Source of the DNA: Distichodus sexfasciatus
Taxonomy: Eukaryota > Chordata > Actinopteri > Characiformes > Distichodontidae
Direction of reading: 5' to 3'
NCBI GenBank assembly: GCA_032718565.1
Contig: JAVGVS010000023.1
Coordinates: forward strand, 3,184,777 to 3,248,776
Length of the DNA stretch: 64,000 bases
How positions within the stretch are numbered: position 1 is the stretch's first letter; each line of letters starts with the position of its first letter. The notes beneath the pieces were generated by a model. The model saw only the letters and a program-made list of their open reading frames with translations, ran no database searches and had not been told where the DNA came from. The position numbers and the translations under genes were made by a program. Positions 50,519 to 62,700 of this stretch are shown piece by piece.

Positions 50519-53500
50519 ATGTCGAATATTGCGACGATTTACAAGATTTCTGTCATCGCCTTGTTCTTCGTCTGCGGTAAGTACGACGTTTACTACGATC
50601 TCGATTGGCTGTTGCATTAAAACTGCTGGTAATAAAGTGAAAACAATGCATCTGAAAGTTCATCATTGTATTTGGCGGCGCATCTTGGTTTTTATTTACA
50701 AAAATACCAACCGGCGTAAAAGTTAAGAAGTGAGTGCTGTGGTACTCCGTTTAGAGACAGTTTACGAAAGTCCTAATGCAGTCTCTGCCACGAGGACAAG
50801 TTGAACCTAACATAACTAACATAAACATTCTTTGTGATAGATGCTGCTCCCAGGTGCTCGGTAGCACCAGGTGTTGGTTGTGCAGGAAGCCAGGACGTGG
50901 AGGCGGCTTCTCACCTGCAATGAGCCAGGAAAAATCCATTATGTACATCAGGACCAACCCAAATAGCGAAAGGACCCAACACAAACCTCCAGCTGACGTC
51001 TCTCCGTCAAGAATTTACTATGTGACAGGTCGGTATTTACCTCTACAACGCTGAAGTTAAATGGGTGGGGATTAGCGGTCTAAGTGCATGAAATACTGAT
51101 ATGGTGAACATTAAGTGCAGGGTTTAAATCCAGAGAACGCCTAAAATCCTCCATTGGGCCATTGAGCCCAGACCTGAACACCCATGTTGCTCAGGGAGAC
51201 TGTCCTATAACTAGAAATTGAAGTAAACCACAGAAAAGAGTATCTGCTAAATGCTGAAAATCTACATAAAACCATATGATAAATCTACTGTACATTATAG
51301 AATGTAATAAAAACAAAGGTTATAAATTTTTTTCGTGAACACACAGGTGTGATGATATCCTCTTCTTAAAGATTACCTTGACATATAAAGCAAACTTGTG
51401 CTTCATGAATTATCCTTCAACTTGTTCCCCAGATCCTGCTGCCAGTTTCTGTAGTTCTTCCCTCCATCCACCAGCGGGCACTCTGACCAAGCCTCAATGT
51501 GAAATCAATCCCTTCACTCCTTCAGCACTCACGATGGTCAAATGGGCAGGCGCCACTCACCAGGCTCTGCACAAAGTCCTATCTACCTGGCGGCTGACCT
51601 GGTTTTTTCGTAGCACAGGGCCTTGGCGGAGGCCAGCCACTGTGTGATGCGTGCAGTCTCGGCTTCCTAATGAGCCAAGCGGTAAAAGGCTTTGCGTGTT
51701 ACACTGACACTTTCAGACACTGTTCATTTGAATCAGACCTACATTTTCATATGCAAGCTTACTGCTTTTGATGCAGACAGACCTAATAAGTACACACTTT
51801 GTTGGCATACAGTTTGAGGCTATAGTCCATTTTGCCACATACACACACTTTGTGTTCAGCCTTCCTCCTCTTTGTCAGTTTTTCGGAAACAGAAAAGGAT
51901 AGTGCCTAATAAACAGTTGTGATTAAATTTTGAAAGATAAATAATTAAGTATAATCACTGTTTTAAAAAAATCTTTCTCTCCATTGCAGTAATCCTAAGT
52001 ATCTCCAGTAAAACATCTTCAGTCCGCTCCAGACTGGGGGAGCCAGTTCTTCTAGACTGTGGGTTCTGGGTTGATCGATCTTAAGCCTTTTCAGGTCTGG
52101 CTTTGCTTATTGGAGTGGCGATACCAGTTCGAGAATGAAGGGAGGCTGGTCGCAGCATATGATGGAAAAAGTGATCGCTTTGCTGAGACAACAGAGACGG
52201 GTGCCAATCTGGACATTATAAGTCTTCATAAATCAGGAAATGCATCGTTGGTCTTGGATGAAGCCCAAGTGAGGCACTCAGGGACATACATTTGCACCAT
52301 ATATCTGCCACACCTTCTAGCTCAGGTGGCTATGGACCTGGAGATTGTTGAAGTGAAGTCTTGGTTAATTTTATGCTGAAACATCAGACAACTGGTGAGA
52401 TACTTTCAATACTAGGGTTATATTCTTAGTCCTGTTCTTTCCCAAATTTGCGATAAGTAGGTTTTATAGAGATTACTTGGCTTAGAGGCAACAACAAAAT
52501 TAGGGTATACACCAAACAACCAACCAACAAAGAGGATAATAACTGAATTCAAATAGATGTACGAAGAAGACAGAATGCATAAAAAAGAATATATGCACAA
52601 TAAAATGTGCCGATATTTCAGAGTTGCTTAGTCACATTTATTTCTGCTCACTTCCATTTTCACTTTTTCCTCTCCTAGAACCACCATCCCTTACCATCTA
52701 CCCCTCCCCTCCCCCCTCACTGCACCTGGACAAGTGGTGACAGTTCAATGTGAGGCATCAGGTTTTGCCCCTCTTTCACTTGACATGGGCTGGGAGTTTA
52801 CAGGAGCAGATGGAAAAAAGCGATACCTTGGCCAAGGCAAACTGACTGGCCATAGGCAGACTTCATAGATGGCACCTGGCCAGAGCACTGCGTCTGAATC
52901 TGGACTCACCAAGCTGGGACTTGGCGTGGAGAGTGAAGTCAGCTGTGGCCAAGCACAAAGGAGGCGTGAACAAGCTAGGTGTGTGACTCTGAATCCTCAT
53001 TGGTGAGTAAAGATGTGTTGAAGATCTTAGTGTATCAAGTTTTATGTGTAGCTTCATAGCCTTGTGGATTTGGTGCCAAAATCAGCTAAGTTTAAGACAA
53101 GAGGTAGAGATTTATGTAATAAACGGTTGTGGAGATATTACGGATTTTTTCTCAGTCTGTAATTTTGCATTTGGATGTTTGTTTGTATAAGCATGAAGCA
53201 GACAGGTGACTTTCTTTGCGTTCTCAGAGAGATTTTATTCTGTTCTTGGCCACAGATGTTGGTACTCCATCCATAGAGGACTCCATGGCAATGGTTGCTC
53301 ATGCTTATTGTGCTTTATGGGTGTAATAGAAAGTTTGTTCTGGACATTTGGCTCTTCTGGTAACCAGATATTCCTGAATTTAGACTCTTTATAATGGATT
53401 TGGAAAACGTAGAATACTTTAGCTTGTATTTTAGGGGAGTTTGGTATATATTTTGTAAGTGATATTTATTTTGATTCTTGTATCTATTTACATTTTTATA

Positions 53501-53686
53501 GATACAGCAGATAAAGACACAAAGGATAAGGTAATACTTTTTTTACATATTGTAAATTACAGCCGCGCTTTTCAAATAGTATATTAAGAACATGTATATT
53601 ACATTACACTGCTAATGCATACTACATTTCCTTACATTACGTCTTAACATTTTCCATGTACCTTTGACTTCCAGAAGGACAAATAA
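50519..53686 (+). CDS. tapbp: Tapasin (TAP-binding protein); several frame breaks
   Basis: ER membrane chaperone that bridges TAP and class I molecules and edits peptides. Exons: 50519-50576, 50841-51028, 51433-51681, 51990-about 52351, 52679-53002, 53256-53359, 53502-53530, 53675-53686. Exon 1 encodes a signal peptide (MSNIATIYKISVIALFFVC). Exon 3 reads PAASFCSSSLHPPAGTLTKP. Exon 4 is an Ig-like V domain with the tapasin phrase SGTYICTIYLPHLLAQVAMD. Exon 5 is an Ig C1 domain (VVTVQCEASGFAPLSLDMGW). Exon 6 holds the stalk and membrane segment (IEDSMAMV ... FWTFGSS). A short lysine-rich tail (TADKDTKDKKDK) follows, resembling an ER-retrieval KKXX-type end. Frame breaks are seen near 50865, 51600-51620, 52085-52110, 52350, 52720, 52865 and 52990. 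The family assignment is firm; as read it cannot be translated in one frame. Confidence 0.85.
51115..51265 (+). repeat. SINE-like copy in tapbp intron 2
   Basis: Order as in the 13.0 kb copy: 'attagcggtctaagtgcatg' before the repeat body, 'gctcagggagactgtcctat', and the tail 'gtatctgctaaatgctgaaa'. Confidence 0.5.
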
Positions 53687-53889
53687 TCCTGTAATCCCAC
53701 CAGTGCTCCAAGTTTTCCTGGAATGTCCTGAAACCAGATTTTGTGATTTAATTTGAAACAACACACCTGTAAACAATATTATCAAAAAGGTTGTAAATTT
53801 TCTAATTTTCTTGTTCATTTTCTGCTTACATTTCAGCTTTTAAGTGTCATGCCACTCAAAAGTTAATGTAACTGGTGATTCAAAACTGT

Positions 53890-54070
53890 TGGGGGCTGCA
53901 ATATTGTGTGTGTGTGGGACACTTGCCTCTGGACCAAGAGAGGCTATTGGTTTCAATTGACCCTCTGTTATTACGACATTGGGTCCCTGAGAATGACCCT
54001 TAACCCTAAGTTGCTCTCAAGGGAACTGTCCCTGGAATTAGGAAAATGTAAGATGCTCTGCATGATAGCA
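53890..54070 (+). repeat. SINE-like copy downstream of tapbp
   Basis: Contains 'cccttaaccctaagttgctc' and 'ctgtccctggaattaggaaa', matching the SINE body, with a damaged tail (gatgctctgcatgatagc). Confidence 0.5.
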
Positions 54071-54675
54071 TGTGTTTTTATTTGCTCTATGACACCTTAG
54101 AAGTAAAAGTTGGCTGTTGAGTCATTAATGAGAAATTTGGTCCTCTGAAACACATATAAATAAATAATTTATGTAAGTATTGGTGTATCTTTTTCTTTGG
54201 GAATACAATGAAAGGCCGTCCCTATACGGCACTTGTTAGTATAGACAGAACAGTGAGGGTGAAGCTATTAATAATGTGCCAAATAAACAATGGTTGTATG
54301 GTCTTCTAAAGGAAATTAAGTTTGGTTTGATCATTGCGTCTGACTGGTGGCAACATAAAAAATAAGGTAAACAGGTAAAAATAAGTGATATGAAGAGATG
54401 TGTTTTAAACATAACCAGTCGCGTTTATGCAACTAAGTAATCCTATGTTGCATGATTTACACTAGTCTCTGAGTAGATACTGTTTTTTATACATCACGTG
54501 GCAGGCGAACACAAAGCGATGACAACACCATGTTTCATTTTCTACTTCTAGCTTAGAATTTGACCAAACTGAAACCGTAATCCATGTTCTGTTATAAAAC
54601 TTTTTAGGAGTACTGATGGACTCTTTCTTTTTATTTATGTCACAAATCAATAAATAACCTGATTTTGAGAATTGA

Positions 54676-54676
54676 A

Positions 54677-54748
<72 letters not shown>

Positions 54749-54750
54749 CT
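54676..54750. repeat. (TTA)n microsatellite
   Basis: About 24 perfect tta units between tapbp and daxx. Confidence 0.95.
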
Positions 54751-54949
54751 CTCTTTCTACTTCTAGTTTAAAGTTTGTATTTAATACTCCATTTCTAGTT
54801 TTAAGTGTATATTTTATATTCTGTTTATGTATTTTTTATTCTATGTGCCTTATTTGTTCTTTGTTCCTTCTTCATTGTTGTTTGCACTGTGAAAGCTTGA
54901 GCCACGTCTCTGTATACCTGTACAATATATAGCAGAGATGACTTTGACT

Positions 54950-56150
54950 ATTTAATTTGACTGAGTTTTCCAAGCGAACGTCAAAGGCTGTAGGCTCTAG
55001 ATGGCGATAGCGATCGTAAAATGTCATCGAATTGACTCTTAAATGAAGAAATGTGTGAACCAATGATCTTCCAAAATACTGAAGGGTGTCCATCTGCCTC
55101 TCGCGATGTTGGAGGGTCGCTGCTGTTTCCAAAATGGTGTTTTGAGCTTTTGTCTCCATGTAGAAGCGGGACGGTTTTCAAAAAGTCCTCGTTCAGTATC
55201 CCTAGGAAGAAGAAGTCTGACTAGCAAGCTTTTCTGCGTGTATTGGATTTTCCAGTCTAACACCGGGTGATTTGCTTTAATTGGGGGATTTTAGGGCAGG
55301 CATGGTTAGCGAGACTTTGCAGCATTACAAGTCATCATTTGGTTTCCAGAATCGAGCGCGTGAGTAGCTTTCATGTTTTGGTTTCAGATCACGTTTTGTG
55401 TCTACAGAAACAGCTTAGGTACTGTTCCGGGAAAACAGGTTTATGGGAACAGATAGCGTGATTTCACTTAAGGAATGTTACATTGCACAGTAGTAATGAT
55501 CAGTGATTTCTGTAATTTACGTACCAAATTGGAAATCAAGCTAGCCAGGATGCTAATGTGCTAAGCTGGTGCAAACCGAGTAGTGGAGTGTGTTCAGGAG
55601 AAGCGAAAACGAAATTCAGCCTTAACATCAGATGTTTAAAGTAAAACCCACAATACAGTCGAACTCCTGTCATCAGCTGGTCTAAGCTTCAGGAATAACA
55701 TTGGGTATCTGTTTGTATCTCTATTTGTGTTTTTGTCACTTAGCCGCGTTAGCTAGCTGTTAAAAGTGACGCATTGCTTTAGTTTTAAAATATCGTTTGG
55801 GCTCTAACCTCTAGCACTGGCCGCGATCACGGAGGTTTTCCTCACTTTTGTTCCAGTAAATCCTGTAATTAGATGTAAATACTCGTCGGAGCTGTCAGCT
55901 GGTTAGTTCTCATCACATTTTTAGCTGATTTAGCTGCACGTGTCCATTGTATGGCTTTGCGTAAAGGCGCGGTATAGGACTTATATTTATTAATAACCCG
56001 GTTTTAATAACTGATACGGTTTGTAATATCAGACTTTAAAACGAGGTTCCTGCACATTATCGTCAATTCAGATCCACAGCAAATATAAATGGTATGTCAA
56101 TTTATAAGCTTAGCGGAGCAAATTATAAGCAAAGCAGAGTTTTGAACGAA
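54950..56150 (+). promoter_or_regulatory. Probable daxx promoter / 5' non-coding exon region
   Basis: CpG content rises from about 54970. The first daxx coding exon opens at an acceptor (tattttccag, exon from 56762) with 34 nt of 5' UTR before the ATG, so a non-coding first exon must lie upstream, most simply here. A candidate donor was not fixed. Confidence 0.4.
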
Positions 56151-56199
56151 CTGAAAGTTAGCTGGTTGTAGCGTCATTTTGTGTCTTTCTCGGCAAAAA

Positions 56200-56484
56200 A
56201 TGTCTTTTCGTAAAGGCAGAAAAGACGAACAAGTTTACAATTTTAAAAATGTTACCCTTGTGTCGTCTGTCGGTGATATTGCCAGTATTTTATTTGCTGA
56301 CGAATTTACATTTTGCGACAATTTGTGTGCTTATGAATCACAACATACAACATTAGAAACGTCTTATCTCGGGATACTAAGAACGATTCTTATAAATCTG
56401 TATTGTACTTCCGGTAGTAAGTCGTTCTCAACTTTGTTTATAAAGCATGTTATCTCGCATTGTAAAATGCTAGGTATTTTCTAA
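56200..56484 (+). CDS. Uncharacterised open frame in the daxx 5' region
   Basis: Ninety-four codons from ATG at 56200 (or 101 from 56179) to TAA. The protein starts MSFRKGRKDEQVYNFKNV and has several Cys and hydrophobic stretches but no motif I recognise. It lies upstream of the first daxx coding exon, on the same strand. It could be an exapted exon, part of a repeat, or chance. Confidence 0.15.
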   Translation: MSFRKGRKDEQVYNFKNVTLVSSVGDIASILFADEFTFCDNLCAYESQHTTLETSYLGILRTILINLYCTSGSKSFSTLFIKHVISHCKMLGIF

Positions 56485-56795
56485 ATTTCCATTTAAATCA
56501 CTTAACATCTTTGGGGGGGAAAGTAGTTAACCCCCATTAAGTATATATTTTGTTTATGCCAATTAAGAAAGACTGAAGAAATGAAACTCCCATAAAATGA
56601 TGACAGACATGTTCTTAATTTGAATGACAAGTAAAAGCTATAAAGGTACTTATAACCAATAGCTTCTTGAGGAAAAAAACAATAGTAATCCCGTGTTTAG
56701 AACTAGTTAGTTTAATAGAAAGCTGTATGAATTAAATAGTCTCCTGTTGCTATTTTTCCAGGCACCTCTGCAAAGATCTTCAACTGCCCCTGTTG

Positions 56796-59700
56796 ATGGC
56801 AGCTGTCACAAAGGTAATGGAAAGCATACTGATCCTTGACGACGACGACATTGAAGAGCCGTCTTCGTCCACACTGCACCCCCAGACGCCATCCTCTTTT
56901 TCACATACATCCGCGCAAGACGCAGAACCAACCCACATTAAACAGTCGCCTTTCTCTACAAAGAAAGAGAGTCATGTCTTGAAGGCAGAGAATGAGAAGC
57001 TCTTTCAAGAGGTAAGGGTTGACTTTTGTGGTTACATATTTACGAAAGAAAACAGATTTCAGTTTACAGAATGGGCTGTGCTCCCCAAAAAGTAACTGTA
57101 AATTGTAGATAGTAGATGCAATGAAGCAAGGCAAAACTGGCTGTTTCTATGCATGGCTGAAGACGGTGGTTCCCATACTTCTCCTGCAAGGCCCCCTTTT
57201 GTAGATAAGGATTCTTGTAGCACCCACCCCTTGCCTTGCACCCCACTTTAGGAACCACCGGCTTATGACATGCTTCATCGCTCTGCAGTTTTTCAAAAGA
57301 AAGTAGGCCAGCAGGATGAACACAATGATTTTTCTGAGCCTGACCAAGACCCTTAGCCCCAAGTTGCTCCAATTAAATGTAAATTTAGTCAGTTTCTTTT
57401 TAATGCTGAAATCTATAGCTTGTGATAAATACTCTTCAGACTACTAAATTGTTGTGGATTGACAGACAATTTTCTAGCCATATATTTTCTAAAAAAGTTA
57501 GATTTTCTAAATGTTTATATTTTAAAATGTTAAGAATGCTCTACTTCCATGTCCATCATCTCACTTACATTGCTGCCTTTGTTTCTGCCTAGTTTTTGGA
57601 GCACTGTACAGAGCACACCCAAGACCACCCAGAGGTTGTTGCCTTCATGCAGACAAAGTATTCCAAGGCCTCTTCTGATTTCCTGATGTCTGTGGAGTTC
57701 AGGAACGCTTTGGGACGATGTATGACGCGAGCCCAAGCGAATACCTCCAAAACATTTGTTTACATCAATGAACTCTGCACCTTGCTCAAGCAGCACTCGG
57801 CCAAGAGGAGAGTCATCACCCAGCCTCTCAGTGTCAAAAAGCAAAAGACAAAAGATAGCAAGGACAAAACGGTAGAAGGCAGCGTGGAGGAAAAGGACCA
57901 AGCTACCTCACAGCAGCCAGAAGGAGTAGAGGAAGAGAGGAAAATTAAAAGAGCTTCCAGGAGACAGGTGTGAATAGACTTGTGGCTCATTGGTTTACAA
58001 CATTGCTTTTTGCTCTCTATATTTATTCTTAAGACTCCATTGATAAGGCAGTGGTCAGCCCTCTATGTACTGACCACGTTTACAAAGGCCATACTCATTA
58101 TAGTATTGAATTAGGCCATATCATTAATTTTAAAATCACATTTGGACATCATATATTACTGACAGCAGCAGCACTTAACAGCAAATGTCAATTGTCGATA
58201 CCATTGTTTATTGGGACATAAACTGAAGGTGGTATATTTGCCATGAGTGTTCCTTGATTTTTATTTTACCAAGTAATAAAAAGGAACCTAGATTTATCAA
58301 ATACACAGTTTGTTTCTTTCAACTAAAATGCTTCTCCATTATATGGTACATGGTTTGTTAAAAACAAATGATAAAAAGGGAGCAGGACTGAGCAAATCTA
58401 CATAGGCAAATGTAGCGTTCTTGTGATCAGAGTGATCTACTTTTAACACACCAATTATTAACCACTAATTGGTTAGCCACTGACACCAAAAACACTGAGT
58501 CGGTTATCAAGAGGACAAAATTAAGAAAGATAAGGTTACTCTGTCTTATGCTGTTTAACGTGTTAACTATAATGTTTGGATGAAAATTACTCATTTAATG
58601 CTTCATACTTGAAGGGTAGAAATTTTCACCTTAGTAGTGGCAGAAAGATTTTAATATCGGTATCACCAGAAGAAAGTGTCATCTATCAAAATGCTTGAAA
58701 TCCATAAGAAGTGTAAAGGCAAAGGCATTAAAGAGTAAAGGCCAATTATTCAGTGTAAAGGATGCAGTTTCGTTTAAGCTGTAGCATGGAAATCAGGTTT
58801 TAAGAGAAATTGATTGAATGGCAGTTAATTAAACGGATATCTCACACTATTACACATTTGTTGCACTGCTGTACATCATTTTCACTTTCATTTTCTCGGT
58901 AATTTTCCTTTTTTCAGATCGCTTATCTAGAGAACCTGCTTCAGGTTTACAATGATGAAATCAGGCGCCTGCAGGAGAAGGATCTGAGTTTAGAGGAACT
59001 GGAGAAAGAGGACTCCAGCTACATCCAAGAGCACAAACTGAAACGCAAAGTTGGTCTTTTCATTTTCACTGTGCTCACTGACAACATAACAACAAATGAC
59101 AACAAATAAGTACAACATACTAATAGATTTGCTGCTTTGTTTCAACTGTGAAAACAATTTAAATTAATAATTTAATAGTCGGTTAAATCTCAGTGATGAC
59201 AACGTAATTTAATCTCCTCAGATGATGAAGATCTACGATAAACTGTGTGAGCTGAAGGGATGCAGCACACTGACCGGAAGAGTGATAGAACAGAGGATCA
59301 CCTTCAGTGGAACACGCTACCCAGAGATCAACAAAAAGGTATTTATTCTGCTCTTACGGTTATTCTTCAACCTCAACACACTCCACAACACACAGTGTGT
59401 GTCAGGAGGTGTCATGCGTGTCCATAAATTGTAAGACTTTGCTTTTAATGATTCACTCCTCCTGAAATCGGCATCTAAAAGGATTCCCCTAGAGCTCTAA
59501 ATGCTATCTGTTTGCTTGTAAATAAGAAAAAAACCATCTTAAAAGTAAAGGCGTTTAGAAGAAATTGTGACCCTCCACGGCAAAACCAGTCGCTTGTCGC
59601 AAATTTTCAAAAATGAGTTATTATGTTTTCATGAAAGGGCATAAATCAAGCTTCAAAGCGATATCTATATCGAATGAATCAGACGACATATGACTGAGAT

Positions 59701-62700
59701 ATCAACATTCAAATGAGTCGGGTTTCTCCTGTCACGCCAAGTGAGAAACAGAGAAATCTGCCTTTGAAGTTGACTATCGCCGTAGCACTCACAGACGCTT
59801 GGTGCGGTCGCGGCTATGTTTGTATTTACGGTAGCCTACGCTGCATTCACAGTCATACGGATAGCCTACCTGCGTTAGGTTAACTGAACTCGGGAGACGA
59901 GATGGATTCTGGAGAAAAATCTTCACGCTAGTCAACGAGTGGATTTACCGTAAATATTGAAGTAGAGCGGTCAAAACTGCAACTTTTAACATTCTGCTGG
60001 AATTGAATTCCTCACCTCAAGAAAGTCACGTTTTTAGGATGGAAAAGGTAAGTTTTTCAGCGAAATTTATTCACAACAGTACAGTATAGACCTTCCACTG
60101 TTTCAAAACACTAAAAATAAAAATCCAAAATTTTACCCCACGCAACATAAACGGTCATTTTTCTCGGAAACCTCCGTTGCGACAAGCGACTGGTTTTGCC
60201 GTGGAGGGTCACATTTACATCTGTGATCACTGTGGCTGGGCAATAAATGGAAGATTAATCGAAACCAACATTCAGAACCTTTAACTGAAGTAGGTGAAAG
60301 TGGGTTGTTATTGGTCATTAAGAGCACAGCACACAGTGCACCACAACGAAATGTGACCTCTGCATTTGACCCATCCGTGAAGGAGCAGTGGGCAGCTCAC
60401 AAGAAGTGCTTGCAGACGGTACCTTGCTCATGAATACCTCAGTGGTACCTTTACCGTTCCGGGATTCGACTTTCCGATCACGAGGGTAATCCCCCTAACC
60501 GTTACGCTACCAACTGCCCTTTAATATTTTCTCTAGTGCAGTGTTAGGAAATTGGCCCTGTGATCAGAGGGTTGCCGATTCAAGTTCGGAGTGCTAAAGG
60601 TTCTACTGTAATGTATTTTGTTTTTTATCACATGCTGTTTGCTTAGATTGAGCGATTCATCAACCGTCCAGATGTCAAGCAGAATCCTCCAGACTACACG
60701 GACATCCTGGAGGTGGTGAAGAAGGCCAATGAGCGCTACCAGCTCCTGCTCAGCCGCAAGCAGATGGTGCAGCTTGCCCAGGACGCCTTCCGCGAGACGG
60801 GCAACAGGCTGCAGGAGAGACGCCACCTGGACATGGTCTACAACTTTGGCTCTCACCTTACAGACGTCTACAAACCCAGTAATTCCGCCCATGACACTCG
60901 GCAGTTTAGGGAACGCCTAAAAGTTCTCACAGCTATAAAATGCGGACGGTTGGGTGTGGGCTTGTGATCAGATTAGAACTGGTTCTAAGTGTTTATACCA
61001 AAAATGGCAAGTAATAAGTTGGAGGCTACACATGGTAAATGAGGAACTAAATTATTTAAGGACCGTAAAGGGGAAAATATTAGACAAATGTATTAGAAAC
61101 TGAAGTATAACTGCAAAAAATAAGTGCAGGGATCGAGCCTCTTGGCATTGTGCGATTCCACTGGTTTTAGAGAAATAATTTTAACAAGATTACAAATGCT
61201 TGCACCGCATCTTGCTGTCATACTGTAATCTAAACACACAAAGCTTCTTCTTTGATCCTAATACAAATCAATATATATTTTAACCAGTTCTTAATCAGAA
61301 TTTCACAAACCAGACCCAAAGTGGTTCTTGATTGATGTAAAAGCATTGGTTATCCCACCTGCAGCACTACCAACACTCATTCACTGAGCAAGATATTTCA
61401 CCACAACCAGCTGCAATTGAGTCACTCAAGATAAAAGTTCCTGATAAAGTTGCACTTAAATATAAATGTGTGATTACAGTGCGTCAGTGTATTATAAACT
61501 GAATGAAAAAAATAGTACAATAGCACAACGGGTGCACACATGTGTAATTTATTTGTTTAACCACTTAATAGCCTACTTTCTACAAAGTGCTTCTGATTTT
61601 TCTGTTTTTGACCATTGACCTCTAAAAGCCTAAACTGTTGTCTGTGTTATTTCTCCAGCCTTAGACCCTGCCCTCAGCAACGTGACATTGAACCAGAAGC
61701 TGCGCTCCAACAGAGAGCAGGCTCTCTCCAACTTGGAGGAGGTCATCAGCAAATACGCCAAGAGACAGGATGACACCGAAGAGGAGGACAGGAGGAGACG
61801 CCTGGAAAACGAGAGGCAGAAGAAAGCGGTGAGGTTGCAAACGGGAGAACCAGAGACAGTGTAAAGCGATTGTCAACATATTAAACAGCAACTTCTAATA
61901 AATGTTATCATTATTGAGATCAGAATGGATTTGCTGTAATAATGTTTATCATATTTGATAAACCAGCATTTAATAATCCAAATAGCATTCAGAATGTATC
62001 CTAGCAGTAGTGGAAAACCCTTTCAAATTGTGTTAAGCTCACCATCAGTCATATTGACGCATTTGATAGCAAGGCTTAAAAATAATGGTGCAAAAATGCT
62101 CAGATTTTTATCAGATATTGCCTGAAACTTTCCTGGTATCTCTAGTGGCTGTATGTTTTTGGGTTTTTTTGTATGGAATACAGATATTTTTTCTATGGTT
62201 TACAGTAGCGTTTGACCGGTATTGGTTTTTCAGGGCCGATATCGATACCAATTATTGCTGGTTAACAAGGCTGATAACCGATGTTTGGAACCAATATATG
62301 AAAAAAAAGAAAAAACGTGTTACAATTTTGAATTTTACAAACACCAAGCTCAGCTGAAACTCTCTCCTCTTCAGCGCTGATTGGCTACTACTTGTGTGAC
62401 ATATAGCCAATCAGAGACTGTTGTGGGTGGGACATTAAGTGATGCAGCGAGTTGAGAGCAAACGGCACAAAGAGAAGTGACGGCAGTGGAGCCACAGTAG
62501 CGCACCTTGTGATTACTTAATATCCGAGGTAGGCAAAGTTAAACACCGTTACGGATTATCGGCAAAATGCCTAACATCAGCCCCCGTTAATCGGCCGGCT
62601 GATAATCGATCGACCCTTAGTTTATAGCACGTATGGTGCCTCCACATCAAGCATATTTAGGAGTAAAAATGGCCATATGACCTCCAAAATTCATCATTCC

